A stretch of 39,296 nucleotides of DNA from Clostridium sp. AM22-11AC (GCF_003473545.1 NZ_QUCM01000008.1:1-39296); one strand, 5' to 3'; counted from the first letter of the stretch, positions 1 to 7,372 are shown. Numbers and translations are program-made. The notes: generated by a model not told the origin, from the letters alone.

Positions 1-37
1 AAGAACGACAAGCCTGATTCACAAGCTTATCGCTCTT
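1..37 (-). terminator. Hairpin at left edge, possible operon terminator
   Basis: Positions 1-13 and 25-37 form an imperfect inverted repeat (11 of 13 pairs) around an 11-base loop. It lies downstream of the leftward genes ending at 153 and 74, so it may end that transcript. Whether a T-run follows on the minus strand cannot be seen because the window stops here. It could equally be an element-end repeat. Confidence 0.3.
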
Positions 38-73
38 AATTATCATAGAAGAAGCTTATTTACAGAGATTTTC

Positions 74-136
74 TCATACTCTCACTGCAAGAAGCGACCC
101 CATAATACATAGCATAATTTTCAAAAATTTCTTCAT
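74..136 (-). CDS. Possible 20-aa hydrophobic peptide or gene remnant
   Basis: An ATG at 136 follows a good ribosome site (AAAAGGAG, GGAG at 147-150, 10 bases away) and opens a 20-codon frame starting MKKFLKIM and ending in TGA at 74-76. The peptide is hydrophobic with a basic start, like a signal peptide that stops before any mature domain. The ribosome site abuts the stop of the 146-aa gene, so the two would be co-translated. It may be a genuine membrane micropeptide or the broken N-terminus of a lost gene. No family was recognised. Confidence 0.3.
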   Translation of the reverse strand: MKKFLKIMLCIMGSLLAVRV

Positions 137-152
137 TGTTATAACACTCCTT

Positions 153-593
153 TTAATGTCCACGTATATCCAGTTCTTCCAATAGAGAATTTCCGCTTCC
201 CCATGAATATAGAATGTAATAACCGCTATCCTTTATTTCTTCCGAAAATTGTAGTGTCTCGTGATCAATCACCTCAATGGACTGCCCTTCCTGAGTTTCC
301 ACCAAACATTCCCATTCATTACTTCTGTAACCTGAATAGTAAGCATCCAATTCTTCCAAAGACAAATCACTTCGAATTAAAATTGCTCCGAAATACTGCA
401 TTCCATTTCCGTTACCCGTCAGCTTCCCAGCCTGTGACAACGACTCTATCAATTCTGTTTCCTCTGGCAACGGGATTTCACATAATGCCTTTTCCACCTT
501 ATAGGCTGTATGGTTATTTATAAGTGGAATTGAAATCACACTGCCTATCAATACAACTGCTGCCAATATTCCAACTAATTTTAATTTTTTCAT
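153..593 (-). CDS. Small membrane-anchored extracytoplasmic protein, unknown function
   Basis: This 146-aa protein has a basic start (MKKLK) and one hydrophobic segment (about residues 6-26) without a lipobox, so it is probably tethered to or exported across the membrane. The rest is acidic and soluble, with no motif I recognise. GGAGG at 599-603 supports the ATG at 593. It follows the three-paralogue operon by 71 bases. It appears to have its own promoter (TTGATA, 17 bases, TAATCT) overlapped by a palindrome resembling the operators upstream of the PBP gene. That suggests it belongs to the same regulon even though it can be transcribed separately. Function is unknown. Confidence 0.75.
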   Translation of the reverse strand: MKKLKLVGILAAVVLIGSVISIPLINNHTAYKVEKALCEIPLPEETELIESLSQAGKLTGNGNGMQYFGAILIRSDLSLEELDAYYSGYRSNEWECLVETQEGQSIEVIDHETLQFSEEIKDSGYYILYSWGSGNSLLEELDIRGH

Positions 594-608
594 TCCATCC
601 TCCTTTCT

Positions 609-622
609 CTTACGCCCGTAAG
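609..622 (-). promoter_or_regulatory. Operator-like palindrome before the 146-aa gene
   Basis: CTTACG-CC-CGTAAG is a perfect 6-2-6 inverted repeat. Read on the minus strand it begins AATCTTAC, exactly like the three sites at 6662-6816, but with G instead of A at the inner half-site position. It overlaps the end of the -10 box at 621-626 and lies 15 bases before the start codon, where a bound repressor would block transcription. No T-run follows it, so it is unlikely to be a terminator. BlaI/MecI-type binding is an inference. Confidence 0.5.
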
Positions 623-649
623 ATTACCATAGAATACCACTATTATCAA
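621..649 (-). promoter_or_regulatory. Promoter of the 146-aa gene
   Basis: On the minus strand the -35 is TTGATA (644-649), the spacer is 17 bases and the -10 is TAATCT (621-626), in sigma-A spacing. The adjoining palindrome suggests it is repressible. Confidence 0.5.
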
Positions 650-664
650 ATCATTCTTCTGTTG

Positions 665-1930
665 CTATTCACGAATTCGGTATTGGTAGTCTGGTATATG
701 CATAATTCCGTCATTTAAGATTTCATTCCCCAAATATTGAAAGCTACCATCATCAGCAAACTTTACTGTAAGTTCATGGGTTATGACCGCATCATCACAA
801 ATGACCATATCACACACCGCATCCACCGTTAATGTCACTGTTCCATCCTCATTTTCTTTGATATCAATAACCTCCGGCAACGAAGTTCCAAAAAAAGTTG
901 GTGCATAGTTAAGGCAGCCTAGTCGTACCCATACATAAGTCTGATTTTTTTCATCAAATACCGCATATTCCTGAATTTGCTCTGCTGTTACCGGAAGATA
1001 TTCCATGATCAAACTCTCAAATTCTTCTTTTGGTATTCCATTTGGATAATCCTCGGCATCAAACGCTTTCTGATGTTTCATGGCATACAGATATTCATAT
1101 ATTCCATTATAGTCCAGTTTTTCCATATGGTCGGTATCCCAATTCGAGCATAAAAGATTATTTCCCTGATACCCCAGACCTTGTACGCATCGTTCTGACA
1201 TTTCCCGTTGTTCCTTAGATAATGGCTTTATTCTTACCAGACAGCTTCCGTCAACAATCTCTGTAACCTCCGGCGGTTCCGGAACACATAATTCATAACA
1301 AAACCATCCTTTATCCGTATATTTCCACTCCTTTATTCTGGTGTAGGATATATAGGACATTCCCGACTTACCATTCTTATTCCATACGCTTCCTGCACTT
1401 ACAACATACATATCCGTTCCATCATAAATGTATTTTATTCTACCAATTCCACCATCACTATGTATCTCATAAACTACTACAGAACCACGTTCCCCAGCCG
1501 TGCAATTCTCAAGATAAGAATCCACACTTTCATAATTTCCCATATTGGAGTATGTTACCAAAGTGGAAACCGGACATCCCGTTTCCATTAACCTTTTCTG
1601 CATTTCCAGAACCGTTTCATCATTCAGAACCACATTTGATGCTGTCCCTTTATCTGCATCCTTATAAATGTCAAAAATAAGTTCCATCATTTTTTTGCAG
1701 TCATTCGCAGCTTCTTTTTCCTCCTGTTCATCCACTGGAAGTCCATAGCCCTTTTCCCACTGCTCTGCAGCTTCTTCCTCAGCGCTTTTTGTTTCCTCCG
1801 TGGGAGATACTTCTTCCGTATCTTCCGCAAGAGTTTCACCCACAACACTCTTTTCTTTTCCGCAGGCACATACGAAACACCCAATCAGAAATACCATAAT
1901 CAGTAGAATACTTTTTTTCCTTAATACCAT
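665..1930 (-). CDS. Lipoprotein, paralogue 3 of the PBP-linked trio
   Basis: A 421-aa lipoprotein. A basic start and hydrophobic stretch lead to Cys23 (V-C-A-C lipobox), followed by a Glu/Thr-rich linker to about residue 60. The body aligns by eye with the two upstream genes: a 'V.E.H..G.IG.v.fiY' block, 'y..kGwF.Y', 'L..YN...cSNWD', 'P.EEFE.li..YlPV..Eq', 'DGTvTLtVd' and a final 'F.YL.N'. From memory this resembles the family catalogued as DUF6070, which I could not check. The start at 1930 has an AGGA site (1938-1941) overlapping the stop of the preceding gene, so translation is coupled. It probably sits on the outer face of the membrane with the PBP; its function is unknown. Confidence 0.8.
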   Translation of the reverse strand: MVLRKKSILLIMVFLIGCFVCACGKEKSVVGETLAEDTEEVSPTEETKSAEEEAAEQWEKGYGLPVDEQEEKEAANDCKKMMELIFDIYKDADKGTASNVVLNDETVLEMQKRLMETGCPVSTLVTYSNMGNYESVDSYLENCTAGERGSVVVYEIHSDGGIGRIKYIYDGTDMYVVSAGSVWNKNGKSGMSYISYTRIKEWKYTDKGWFCYELCVPEPPEVTEIVDGSCLVRIKPLSKEQREMSERCVQGLGYQGNNLLCSNWDTDHMEKLDYNGIYEYLYAMKHQKAFDAEDYPNGIPKEEFESLIMEYLPVTAEQIQEYAVFDEKNQTYVWVRLGCLNYAPTFFGTSLPEVIDIKENEDGTVTLTVDAVCDMVICDDAVITHELTVKFADDGSFQYLGNEILNDGIMHIPDYQYRIRE

Positions 1931-1934
1931 AAAA

Positions 1935-3206
1935 TCATCCTTTCGTTCTTGCTATCGGTGGCAGTTCCAATTCTATTTGCTCTATGGAATTAGAAAGATA
2001 TCTGAACGTTCCATCTTCAAATGGTTGGACCACAACCGTGTTTCTAAAAGCGAGATCGGAATTATAATCCGGCCATACTCCATCAACGATAAGCGTAATT
2101 GTTCCATCCGCATTTTCTGTATAATCAACCACCTCTCCAAAGGGCGGATATGGGCTGGCATAAATCATTTCATATTCATAACTGTTGCTGCCCTCATCAT
2201 ATCCACGATGCTCTCTCAACTGTTCCACCGATACAGGAAAATAGGTGGTCATAATCTTTTCAAATTCCTCTGCCGAAATTTTCCAATCTTCCGTTTTCAA
2301 ATTTTCACCTGTATAAATCCGATAAATATCTTCATACATACAAGGCATCAGTATGTCCTCCACATTATTACTGTCCCAGTTTGTGACAAGCACGTTGTAA
2401 TTCACATAGCTTAGTCCCGATATGTATTTTTCCGTCAATTTCCGGCAGTCTTCCGGAAGCGGTTCTATTCTCCAATACTGTCTCAAACTTGCATGTGCAA
2501 TCACATATTCATATGCATAGATAAAATACCCTTTTTCAGTAAGTTTGATTTCAGCTACATTACTTACCGAAGTTCCCTGTATTTCAGGTACTCCACCTTC
2601 CTTCCAACGAACTCCTATATAATAAGTCTGCAGCTTACCTTTCCGATAAATAAAAGTAACTGCTCCAATCAACCCATCTCTATGCACTTCGAATACCGTA
2701 ACCATCGAGTCCCGTCCATCCAAGTAATCTGAATAGAATGCTTCGATTGCTTCATGATTTTGCATAGCAGTATCTTCTTCAACACTTACCAGACCTCTTT
2801 TTCCCAAGGCTTCCACTACGTTCTTTCTCTGTTCGCCAGAAAACTCACTGATACCGGAAGAATAGTTTGCTGCATCTGCAATTACGAAATCCTTATATAT
2901 TTCGCTGACTGATTCGGCTGCTGACAACACCTTACTTTGTAATTGCTCCTTTTCCTCATCTGAAATAAGGCAATCTTTGGATTGTGGAATGAACCAATAT
3001 GCTGACTCTGTAGAAGTTTCCGCATCTGCTTCTGTTGTTGCTTCACTGTTTTCGATTTCTACAGGTGGCTCCCATACTTCTTCCGCCACTTTTCGTTCCT
3101 CTGTATGCAGTTTTCCCCAACAGATCACCCCGGCTATAACAGCAAACAACAATATCAAAATTGGGAGTCCACACTTTTTAAGCAACCATTTCACATCTTC
3201 CATCAT
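1935..3206 (-). CDS. Membrane-anchored protein, paralogue 2 of the PBP-linked trio
   Basis: About 422 aa. I place the start at the ATGATG pair (3206 or 3203), because GGAGG at 3210-3214 lies directly in front and the preceding gene's TGA (3205-3203) overlaps it. The longer frame back to 3260 would bury that ribosome site. A single transmembrane segment (about residues 10-28) has no lipobox cysteine, so unlike its two neighbours it is a membrane-anchored protein. The extracellular part shares the block order of the paralogues, including 'NVLVTNWD', 'EEFEKIM..YFPVS.EQL', 'ADGTITLIVDGV' and 'F.YLSN.I'. The three genes look like tandem duplications that later diverged. Function is unknown. Confidence 0.8.
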   Translation of the reverse strand: MMEDVKWLLKKCGLPILILLFAVIAGVICWGKLHTEERKVAEEVWEPPVEIENSEATTEADAETSTESAYWFIPQSKDCLISDEEKEQLQSKVLSAAESVSEIYKDFVIADAANYSSGISEFSGEQRKNVVEALGKRGLVSVEEDTAMQNHEAIEAFYSDYLDGRDSMVTVFEVHRDGLIGAVTFIYRKGKLQTYYIGVRWKEGGVPEIQGTSVSNVAEIKLTEKGYFIYAYEYVIAHASLRQYWRIEPLPEDCRKLTEKYISGLSYVNYNVLVTNWDSNNVEDILMPCMYEDIYRIYTGENLKTEDWKISAEEFEKIMTTYFPVSVEQLREHRGYDEGSNSYEYEMIYASPYPPFGEVVDYTENADGTITLIVDGVWPDYNSDLAFRNTVVVQPFEDGTFRYLSNSIEQIELELPPIARTKG

Positions 3207-4444
3207 TCGCCTCCATATATTTCTTCCCATTCTTCGGCTGTCAAACGAGGGGTATGCCATGTTTCCCTGTAATTATCCTCAGACGGTATAATTCGGTTAG
3301 ACACATACTGTACGCCTCCATTCTCCAAAGGACGAACTACAACCTCGTGGGCAAATACTTTGGAATCACCCGCATAAGGAAACACCACGTTGGCTGTCAG
3401 CGTAAGTGTTCCATCGCTGTTTTTTGTAAATCCAACTACCTCTGAATATGGGTATTCCGGATACTCTACTTCCTCAAATCCTCTCGGTTTATATTCATAG
3501 GTTTCATCCTCTGCATAATAGATAGTTTTGGACTGTAATGTTTCACTATCGATATTGAAATATGCCATGATAACGCTTTCAAAGTCATCCTTGGGAATTC
3601 GATAAACAGCACCAACTCCTAAATTGTCATCTGCAACATAAGGGGTGTATGTCCCATTTACTTTTGGATAAAGAAGATCATACATATCATAGAAATTCAA
3701 ATCCCCAAAATCATCCTCGCTCCAATCTACAATGAACATATTATTCTGTTCAAAGCCGATTGGAAGAAGATACTTCCGACTCAACTCTCTGTATGTTTCA
3801 TCCAAAGGCTGTACCCGTAATGCGGTATGCTCCTCCGCTCCGCTCAATGTCAGTACATATAATTCTTCCGAAAACCAAACTCCTGAAAACATAAGATAAC
3901 CATCTTCTGTATAATTCCAATACTCCGCCTGATAACTTCCTGTCACCTCTCGTTTCATGTTTCCGTTTTCGTACTTATAATAGCTTCTGACCACATCCAC
4001 ATTTCCGTCTTTTGTTTCCAAATCGTATTTTACAAATCCGCCCAAGTAACTGACCTCAATAATTGTTATTTCAGCCTCTTCCTGCGTATCCACCATTTCA
4101 CAGAACCACTCTACCTGCTCTGCCTCAGTCATATCAATCTGATTTCTGCTGTCAACAGCCGGATACCCATTTTCTCCAAACCGATTTACAATGCTGCGAA
4201 TCATTTCCAGATCAGCTATTTTATTTTCCTCTGCTGCCTTTTCATAAAGTTCCAAACAACATTCAATCATCTTTTCGGTTTCTTCTTCATCCTTTTGTCC
4301 CGGTAACTGCACCTCACTTATCGTTTCAACAACCGCTGTTTCCTCTTGGGGTGTATCACTACACCCCGAAACACTTACTATCAACATGAAACTAATTGCG
4401 GCTAAACCACTCTTCCAAAACCAAGCTGTCTTTTTTAACAACAT
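3203..4444 (-). CDS. Lipoprotein, paralogue 1 of the PBP-linked trio
   Basis: A 413-aa lipoprotein with a signal peptide ending in V-S-G-C (Cys at about residue 28) followed by acidic sequence. It shares with its two neighbours the blocks 'NNMFIVDWS', 'P.DDFESVIMAYF', 'SDGTLTLTANV' and 'VQYVSNRI'. The ATG at 4444 has a good ribosome site (GGAGG at 4453-4457, 8 bases away) and lies inside the PBP gene, giving a 53-base overlap. That is strong evidence of co-expression with the PBP. A role in sensing or supporting cell-wall synthesis is an inference from position only. Confidence 0.8.
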   Translation of the reverse strand: MLLKKTAWFWKSGLAAISFMLIVSVSGCSDTPQEETAVVETISEVQLPGQKDEEETEKMIECCLELYEKAAEENKIADLEMIRSIVNRFGENGYPAVDSRNQIDMTEAEQVEWFCEMVDTQEEAEITIIEVSYLGGFVKYDLETKDGNVDVVRSYYKYENGNMKREVTGSYQAEYWNYTEDGYLMFSGVWFSEELYVLTLSGAEEHTALRVQPLDETYRELSRKYLLPIGFEQNNMFIVDWSEDDFGDLNFYDMYDLLYPKVNGTYTPYVADDNLGVGAVYRIPKDDFESVIMAYFNIDSETLQSKTIYYAEDETYEYKPRGFEEVEYPEYPYSEVVGFTKNSDGTLTLTANVVFPYAGDSKVFAHEVVVRPLENGGVQYVSNRIIPSEDNYRETWHTPRLTAEEWEEIYGGE

Positions 4445-6506
4445 ATCCGCTGCCTCCTCTTCCTTTTACATCTTCCACCATACTGATAATCAATATAGGA
4501 CGTTCCACCGTTTCTTCTGCTGTAAAAACCGCAAACCAACCTAATTCAGTACCGGAAGTATCATCTTTTGATGCCTTGATTTCTGCTGTACCCGTTTTCC
4601 CTGCCAGAACTATGTCATCCCGATGGGCTGCGTACCCTGTTCCATGAGAATCGTTTACAACCTTTTTCGTTCCCTCCAATACCCGACTTGCGGTTTCACT
4701 GGAAAACGCTCCTGATATCCAATACTCTGCAGATACCTCGTTCTGATAGACCAGATAAGGTTTTATGATGTTCCCCTCATTACAGAAAGCAGAATAGATA
4801 CATGCCAAATGTAATGGATTCACTAAAACCTGTCCCTGACCGTAACCGCTGTCTGCCAACTGTATTTCTGTTTCAATACTTTCTGAATTGGAATACTGCG
4901 ACTTTGCCATTTTAATCTCAAATGGCAGCTCCGCATTAAAGCCAAGCTGTGTCAGGGAACTTTCCATTTCCTCATAACCAATTTTTAATGCTGCCTTTGC
5001 AAAATAAATATTATCGGAATAAATCAAAGCGTTCTCTAAAATAACTGGTTCATATGCATGAAGGGTAGTTACATAATAAGACCCCCACGATGCATCTTTT
5101 TGCCAGCTTAATCCTACATTACCATAATCTTCATTTGGATCAATTGCTCCTGATTCCAAACCGACCGCAGCCGTAACTGGCTTGAATGTCGAACCGGGAC
5201 ACCAGACTTGCCGGAACCGATTATACATAGGCTTATCCTCGTCATCATTCAATGCTGTCCACTGCTCACTGGACAATCCCATGATAAAATCATTATTGTC
5301 ATAAGATGGTGTACTGACCAAAGCCAGTACTTCTCCGGTATATGGATTCATGGCTACAGAGCAGCTCTTGTCTTCCTGAAACTGCTCATATAAGGCAATC
5401 TGCAAACTGGCATCTATCGTCAGCTTAATGTCCTGACCGTGCTGCACTAAAATACAAGCAAGTTCTTCTTTCTCTTTGCCTTCCGAATTCACAATGTATA
5501 TCCTGCAGCCGTTTTGCCCTTTCAGTTCCTTTTCAAACAGACCTTCCATTCCGCTTCTGCCAATCACACTGTTAGCTGTATATCCCTCTCCTGCATGTTC
5601 TTCTAAATCCTCTGCAGTAACGCTTTGTACATACCCTACCAAATGTGCAGCCGCTTCACCTAAAGGATACTCACGAACTTCAACGTCAGATATCATTACT
5701 CCGGGAATTGCCAGCAAACTTTCGTGCCTTTCTTTCTCCTTCAATACATCTTCGTCCGGTTCTACTTTTAGCAGTTCGATTTCTTCCACTCTCGGAATCG
5801 TTTTTATTGGAACAAAAGAATCATCTTTTACCCACTGTGCTGACAATTTCTTCTCTATCACTTCCGGCGTGGTTTCCAGTAATTCTGCAATCTTGGCGAT
5901 TGCTTCCTCCCTGTTCTCCAATTTTCCCGGAACGATTCCAACCGAAGATGCAGTTCCTTTTCCAGCAAGCACTCGTCCATTCCTATCTAGAATTTCTCCC
6001 CGGTTTGCCTGTGTCGTTAAAACTCTTACCTTATCAGTAGAAGCTAAATTCGGAAAGATCAGTGAATTATCCCAAACCAACTTATACCCGTCTTCGCCCT
6101 CCAGAAAAAATGCTTCATTCTCAAAGCTGATTTCTCCTGCAACCGTATCAAAAGATGTCTGATAAGTTACGGTCAGTTGCTCTTCGTCATATGCGATAAT
6201 CTCGACCGCCATATTCTGGATTTCAATACCTTCGTAAATAGCTGAATTGCGTTTTATGAAATCCTCCTGACTGACATTGCCAGATGCCTCAATATGGAGC
6301 ATCTTATACATTTGCTCATACTCCTGTGCCGGGATGTGATTCATGTATTCAACCAGAAGTTCTTCTGGTGTTTTCCACACATCCTCCTTTTTGAACATTT
6401 CTGCCACACATACCGCAACAGTAATCGCAGCCATTCCTATAACAGCAATCGCAATCCATAGGAGCCTGCTTTTCTTTCTTTTATGTCTGCTTTTTCCTTT
6501 CTTCAT
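4392..6506 (-). CDS. MecA/PBP2a-like class B penicillin-binding transpeptidase
   Basis: About 704 aa. A basic N-terminus and a membrane anchor (about residues 15-37) are followed by an NTF2-like MecA_N-type domain (about 45-165), a PBP dimerisation domain (about 165-375) and a transpeptidase domain. All three catalytic motifs are intact: STFK (Ser439, Lys442), SDN (Ser497) and KTGT (Lys637). The spacing between them is close to that of staphylococcal PBP2a. It should cross-link peptidoglycan outside the membrane. Relatives with this N-terminal domain are often low-affinity, beta-lactam-resistant enzymes. The ATG at 6506 has GGAGG at 6512-6516; the frame open from 6518 would start on the ribosome site itself. 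It heads an operon under three BlaI/MecI-type operators, which supports an inducible resistance role, though resistance itself is not proven. Confidence 0.9.
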   Translation of the reverse strand: MKKGKSRHKRKKSRLLWIAIAVIGMAAITVAVCVAEMFKKEDVWKTPEELLVEYMNHIPAQEYEQMYKMLHIEASGNVSQEDFIKRNSAIYEGIEIQNMAVEIIAYDEEQLTVTYQTSFDTVAGEISFENEAFFLEGEDGYKLVWDNSLIFPNLASTDKVRVLTTQANRGEILDRNGRVLAGKGTASSVGIVPGKLENREEAIAKIAELLETTPEVIEKKLSAQWVKDDSFVPIKTIPRVEEIELLKVEPDEDVLKEKERHESLLAIPGVMISDVEVREYPLGEAAAHLVGYVQSVTAEDLEEHAGEGYTANSVIGRSGMEGLFEKELKGQNGCRIYIVNSEGKEKEELACILVQHGQDIKLTIDASLQIALYEQFQEDKSCSVAMNPYTGEVLALVSTPSYDNNDFIMGLSSEQWTALNDDEDKPMYNRFRQVWCPGSTFKPVTAAVGLESGAIDPNEDYGNVGLSWQKDASWGSYYVTTLHAYEPVILENALIYSDNIYFAKAALKIGYEEMESSLTQLGFNAELPFEIKMAKSQYSNSESIETEIQLADSGYGQGQVLVNPLHLACIYSAFCNEGNIIKPYLVYQNEVSAEYWISGAFSSETASRVLEGTKKVVNDSHGTGYAAHRDDIVLAGKTGTAEIKASKDDTSGTELGWFAVFTAEETVERPILIISMVEDVKGRGGSGYVVKKDSLVLEEWFSRN

Positions 6507-6557
6507 ATTGACCTCCATTCATTTTGCTTTGCTGATATGGCAAATAACGAGTCAAGC

Positions 6558-6624
6558 GGCATTCATGCTTGCATGAAATGCCATTTAACGAGTATGACCA
6601 TTGAGACGATAGTCGAAATGGTCA
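6558..6624 (-). other. Structured 5' leader of the PBP transcript
   Basis: Between the promoters and the PBP start the transcript can form two hairpins: TGACCATT/AATGGTCA (6595-6602 with 6617-6624) and GGCATTCATG/CATGAAATGCC (6558-6567 with 6572-6582, one bulge). Two copies of TAACGAGT (6545-6552 and 6586-6593) flank the second hairpin. An AGCGAGT stretch further upstream on the transcript could pair with either copy, so alternative folds are possible. From memory, a very similar leader precedes other mobile-element genes in gut Firmicutes; I could not check this. Confidence 0.45.
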
Positions 6625-6625
6625 T
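6563..6625 (-). CDS. Possible 20-aa leader peptide in the PBP leader
   Basis: A 20-codon frame opens at the ATG at 6625 (MTISTIVSMV...) and ends in TGA at 6563-6565. It runs through both leader hairpins, so ribosome movement over it would change their folding, as in translational attenuation. No convincing ribosome site precedes it, so translation is doubtful. Confidence 0.25.
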   Translation of the reverse strand: MTISTIVSMVILVKWHFMQA

Positions 6626-6659
6626 ATTCTATTTTCAATGTTCATTACTCGCTTTCAAA

Positions 6660-6687
6660 ATATTACATTCGTAAGATTTTGGAACAA
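6660..6687 (-). promoter_or_regulatory. Promoter/operator unit 1, nearest the PBP gene
   Basis: On the minus strand: TTGTTC (6682-6687), 16-base spacer, TAATAT (6660-6665). The operator-like core TTACATTCGTAA (6663-6674) overlaps the -10 and spacer. It differs by one base from the symmetric TTACA-NN-TGTAA pattern known for BlaI/MecI repressors. The -35 is weak. Confidence 0.55.
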
Positions 6688-6734
6688 AAAAATTTTCCTT
6701 TTGTTCTGTTCTACTCTTCATCCTTCCTTTTTAT

Positions 6735-6762
6735 TTATTACATGTGTAAGATTTCACATCAA
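6735..6762 (-). promoter_or_regulatory. Promoter/operator unit 2
   Basis: On the minus strand: TTGATG (6757-6762), 16-base spacer, TAATAA (6735-6740). The core TTACATGTGTAA (6738-6749) fits the symmetric TTACA-NN-TGTAA pattern exactly and sits between the two promoter boxes. This is the best operator match of the set. Confidence 0.6.
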
Positions 6763-6796
6763 AAAAATATTTTTGAAACCCACTGCACTTGTGTAA

Positions 6797-6825
6797 ATAT
6801 TACATCAGTAAGATTTATAAGTCAA
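6797..6825 (-). promoter_or_regulatory. Promoter/operator unit 3, the strongest promoter
   Basis: On the minus strand: TTGACT (6820-6825), 17-base spacer, TAATAT (6797-6802), close to sigma-A consensus. The core TTACATCAGTAA (6800-6811) fills the -10 side of the spacer, so a bound repressor would exclude RNA polymerase. All three units share AAATCTTAC..ATGTAATA-like sequence and lie 75 and 62 bases apart. They are probably duplications, giving one promoter region with three repressor sites. Confidence 0.65.
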
Positions 6826-6855
6826 GTTATCTTTATATAAAAAGGCTCCTGCCAG

Positions 6856-6889
6856 AAGGTATCACACATTTTCGCAAAAGTGATACCTT
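6856..6889 (+). terminator. Perfect hairpin upstream of the PBP promoters
   Basis: AAGGTATCAC (6856-6865) pairs perfectly with GTGATACCTT (6880-6889) around a 14-base loop that can itself pair TTTT with AAAA. Only TTTT follows on the plus strand. It marks the boundary between the PBP regulatory region and the mobilisation region and may act as a weak terminator. Confidence 0.35.
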
Positions 6890-7042
6890 TTAGCAAAAGC
6901 CTATTATTCAGCAGAGTCTTGCACCACCCCACTGTTTCAATATTCAAATATTTCTTTCAAAAGATCGGAAAACACACATCTCAAACTCTTTGAAATACAA
7001 TGCTTCCCCGCATTTTCTATATCGTCATATTGATATTATTAC
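6890..7042. other. Gene-free stretch, no recognisable signal
   Basis: AT-rich DNA between the hairpin at 6856-6889 and the oriT-like repeats. I see no ribosome-site-supported frame, no strong inverted repeat and no convincing promoter in it. Confidence 0.5.
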
Positions 7043-7190
7043 TTTACTATCCACATTTACTATCCGCCACACCCTTTGGGAGTGGTAAAAAACAACCTTA
7101 GCAAGCACTGCCTGTGTCATGACACAGGCGAAATTCCCCACACTTTCCTATCGTATATGCGTGTGAATTTCCATAGGGAAGTATCCCTAA
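7043..7190 (+). other. Candidate origin of transfer (oriT)
   Basis: This gene-free DNA directly upstream of mobC and the relaxase holds a tandem direct repeat TTTACTATCC (7043-7052 and 7056-7065), a perfect 20-base palindrome (7110-7129, half-site GCCTGTGTCA) and an inverted repeat TAGGGA-AGTA-TCCCTA (7174-7189). Relaxase nick sites are usually next to such repeats and close to the mob genes. The TATCCCTAA arm loosely recalls MOBP nick regions. The exact nick site cannot be told from sequence. Confidence 0.45.
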
Positions 7191-7229
7191 CCCTCTTTTA
7201 TTTTTTCTTTGATTTTCCTGTGGAATACC

Positions 7230-7258
7230 TTGACCTTTCCTGCCACTTTTGCTACAAT
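7230..7258 (+). promoter_or_regulatory. Promoter of the mobC-relaxase operon
   Basis: TTGACC (7230-7235), 17-base spacer and TACAAT (7253-7258) make a near-consensus sigma-A promoter. A small inverted repeat TGGGT-AATTAC-ACCCA (7264-7279) just downstream of the start point could bind an autoregulator such as MobC; that is speculative. Confidence 0.7.
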
Positions 7259-7302
7259 CTGCTGTGGGTAATTACACCCAAAACTGAATAAAACCTGAAA
7301 CG

Positions 7303-7341
7303 AACTGTTGTAAAAATCGAACATTTTACAGCAGTTTTTTT
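7303..7341 (+). terminator. Attenuator-like hairpin in the mobC leader
   Basis: AACTGTTGTAAAA (7303-7315) pairs with TTTTACAGCAGTT (7324-7336), 12 of 13 positions, and is followed by an unbroken T-run to 7341. It lies between the promoter and the mobC ribosome site, so it could stop most transcripts before the mobilisation genes unless read-through is allowed. Confidence 0.55.
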
Positions 7342-7372
7342 GTACCCAAAAGTAAGAAAGGAAGTGGCAGAA

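Noticed and set aside
665..4444. The three paralogues as BlaR1-type sensor proteins
   Set aside because: None has the multi-helix M56 metallopeptidase part, an HExxH motif or a penicillin-binding SxxK domain.
6483..6674. 63-codon plus-strand frame across the PBP leader
   Set aside because: It is antisense to the leader and PBP start, without promoter or ribosome site.
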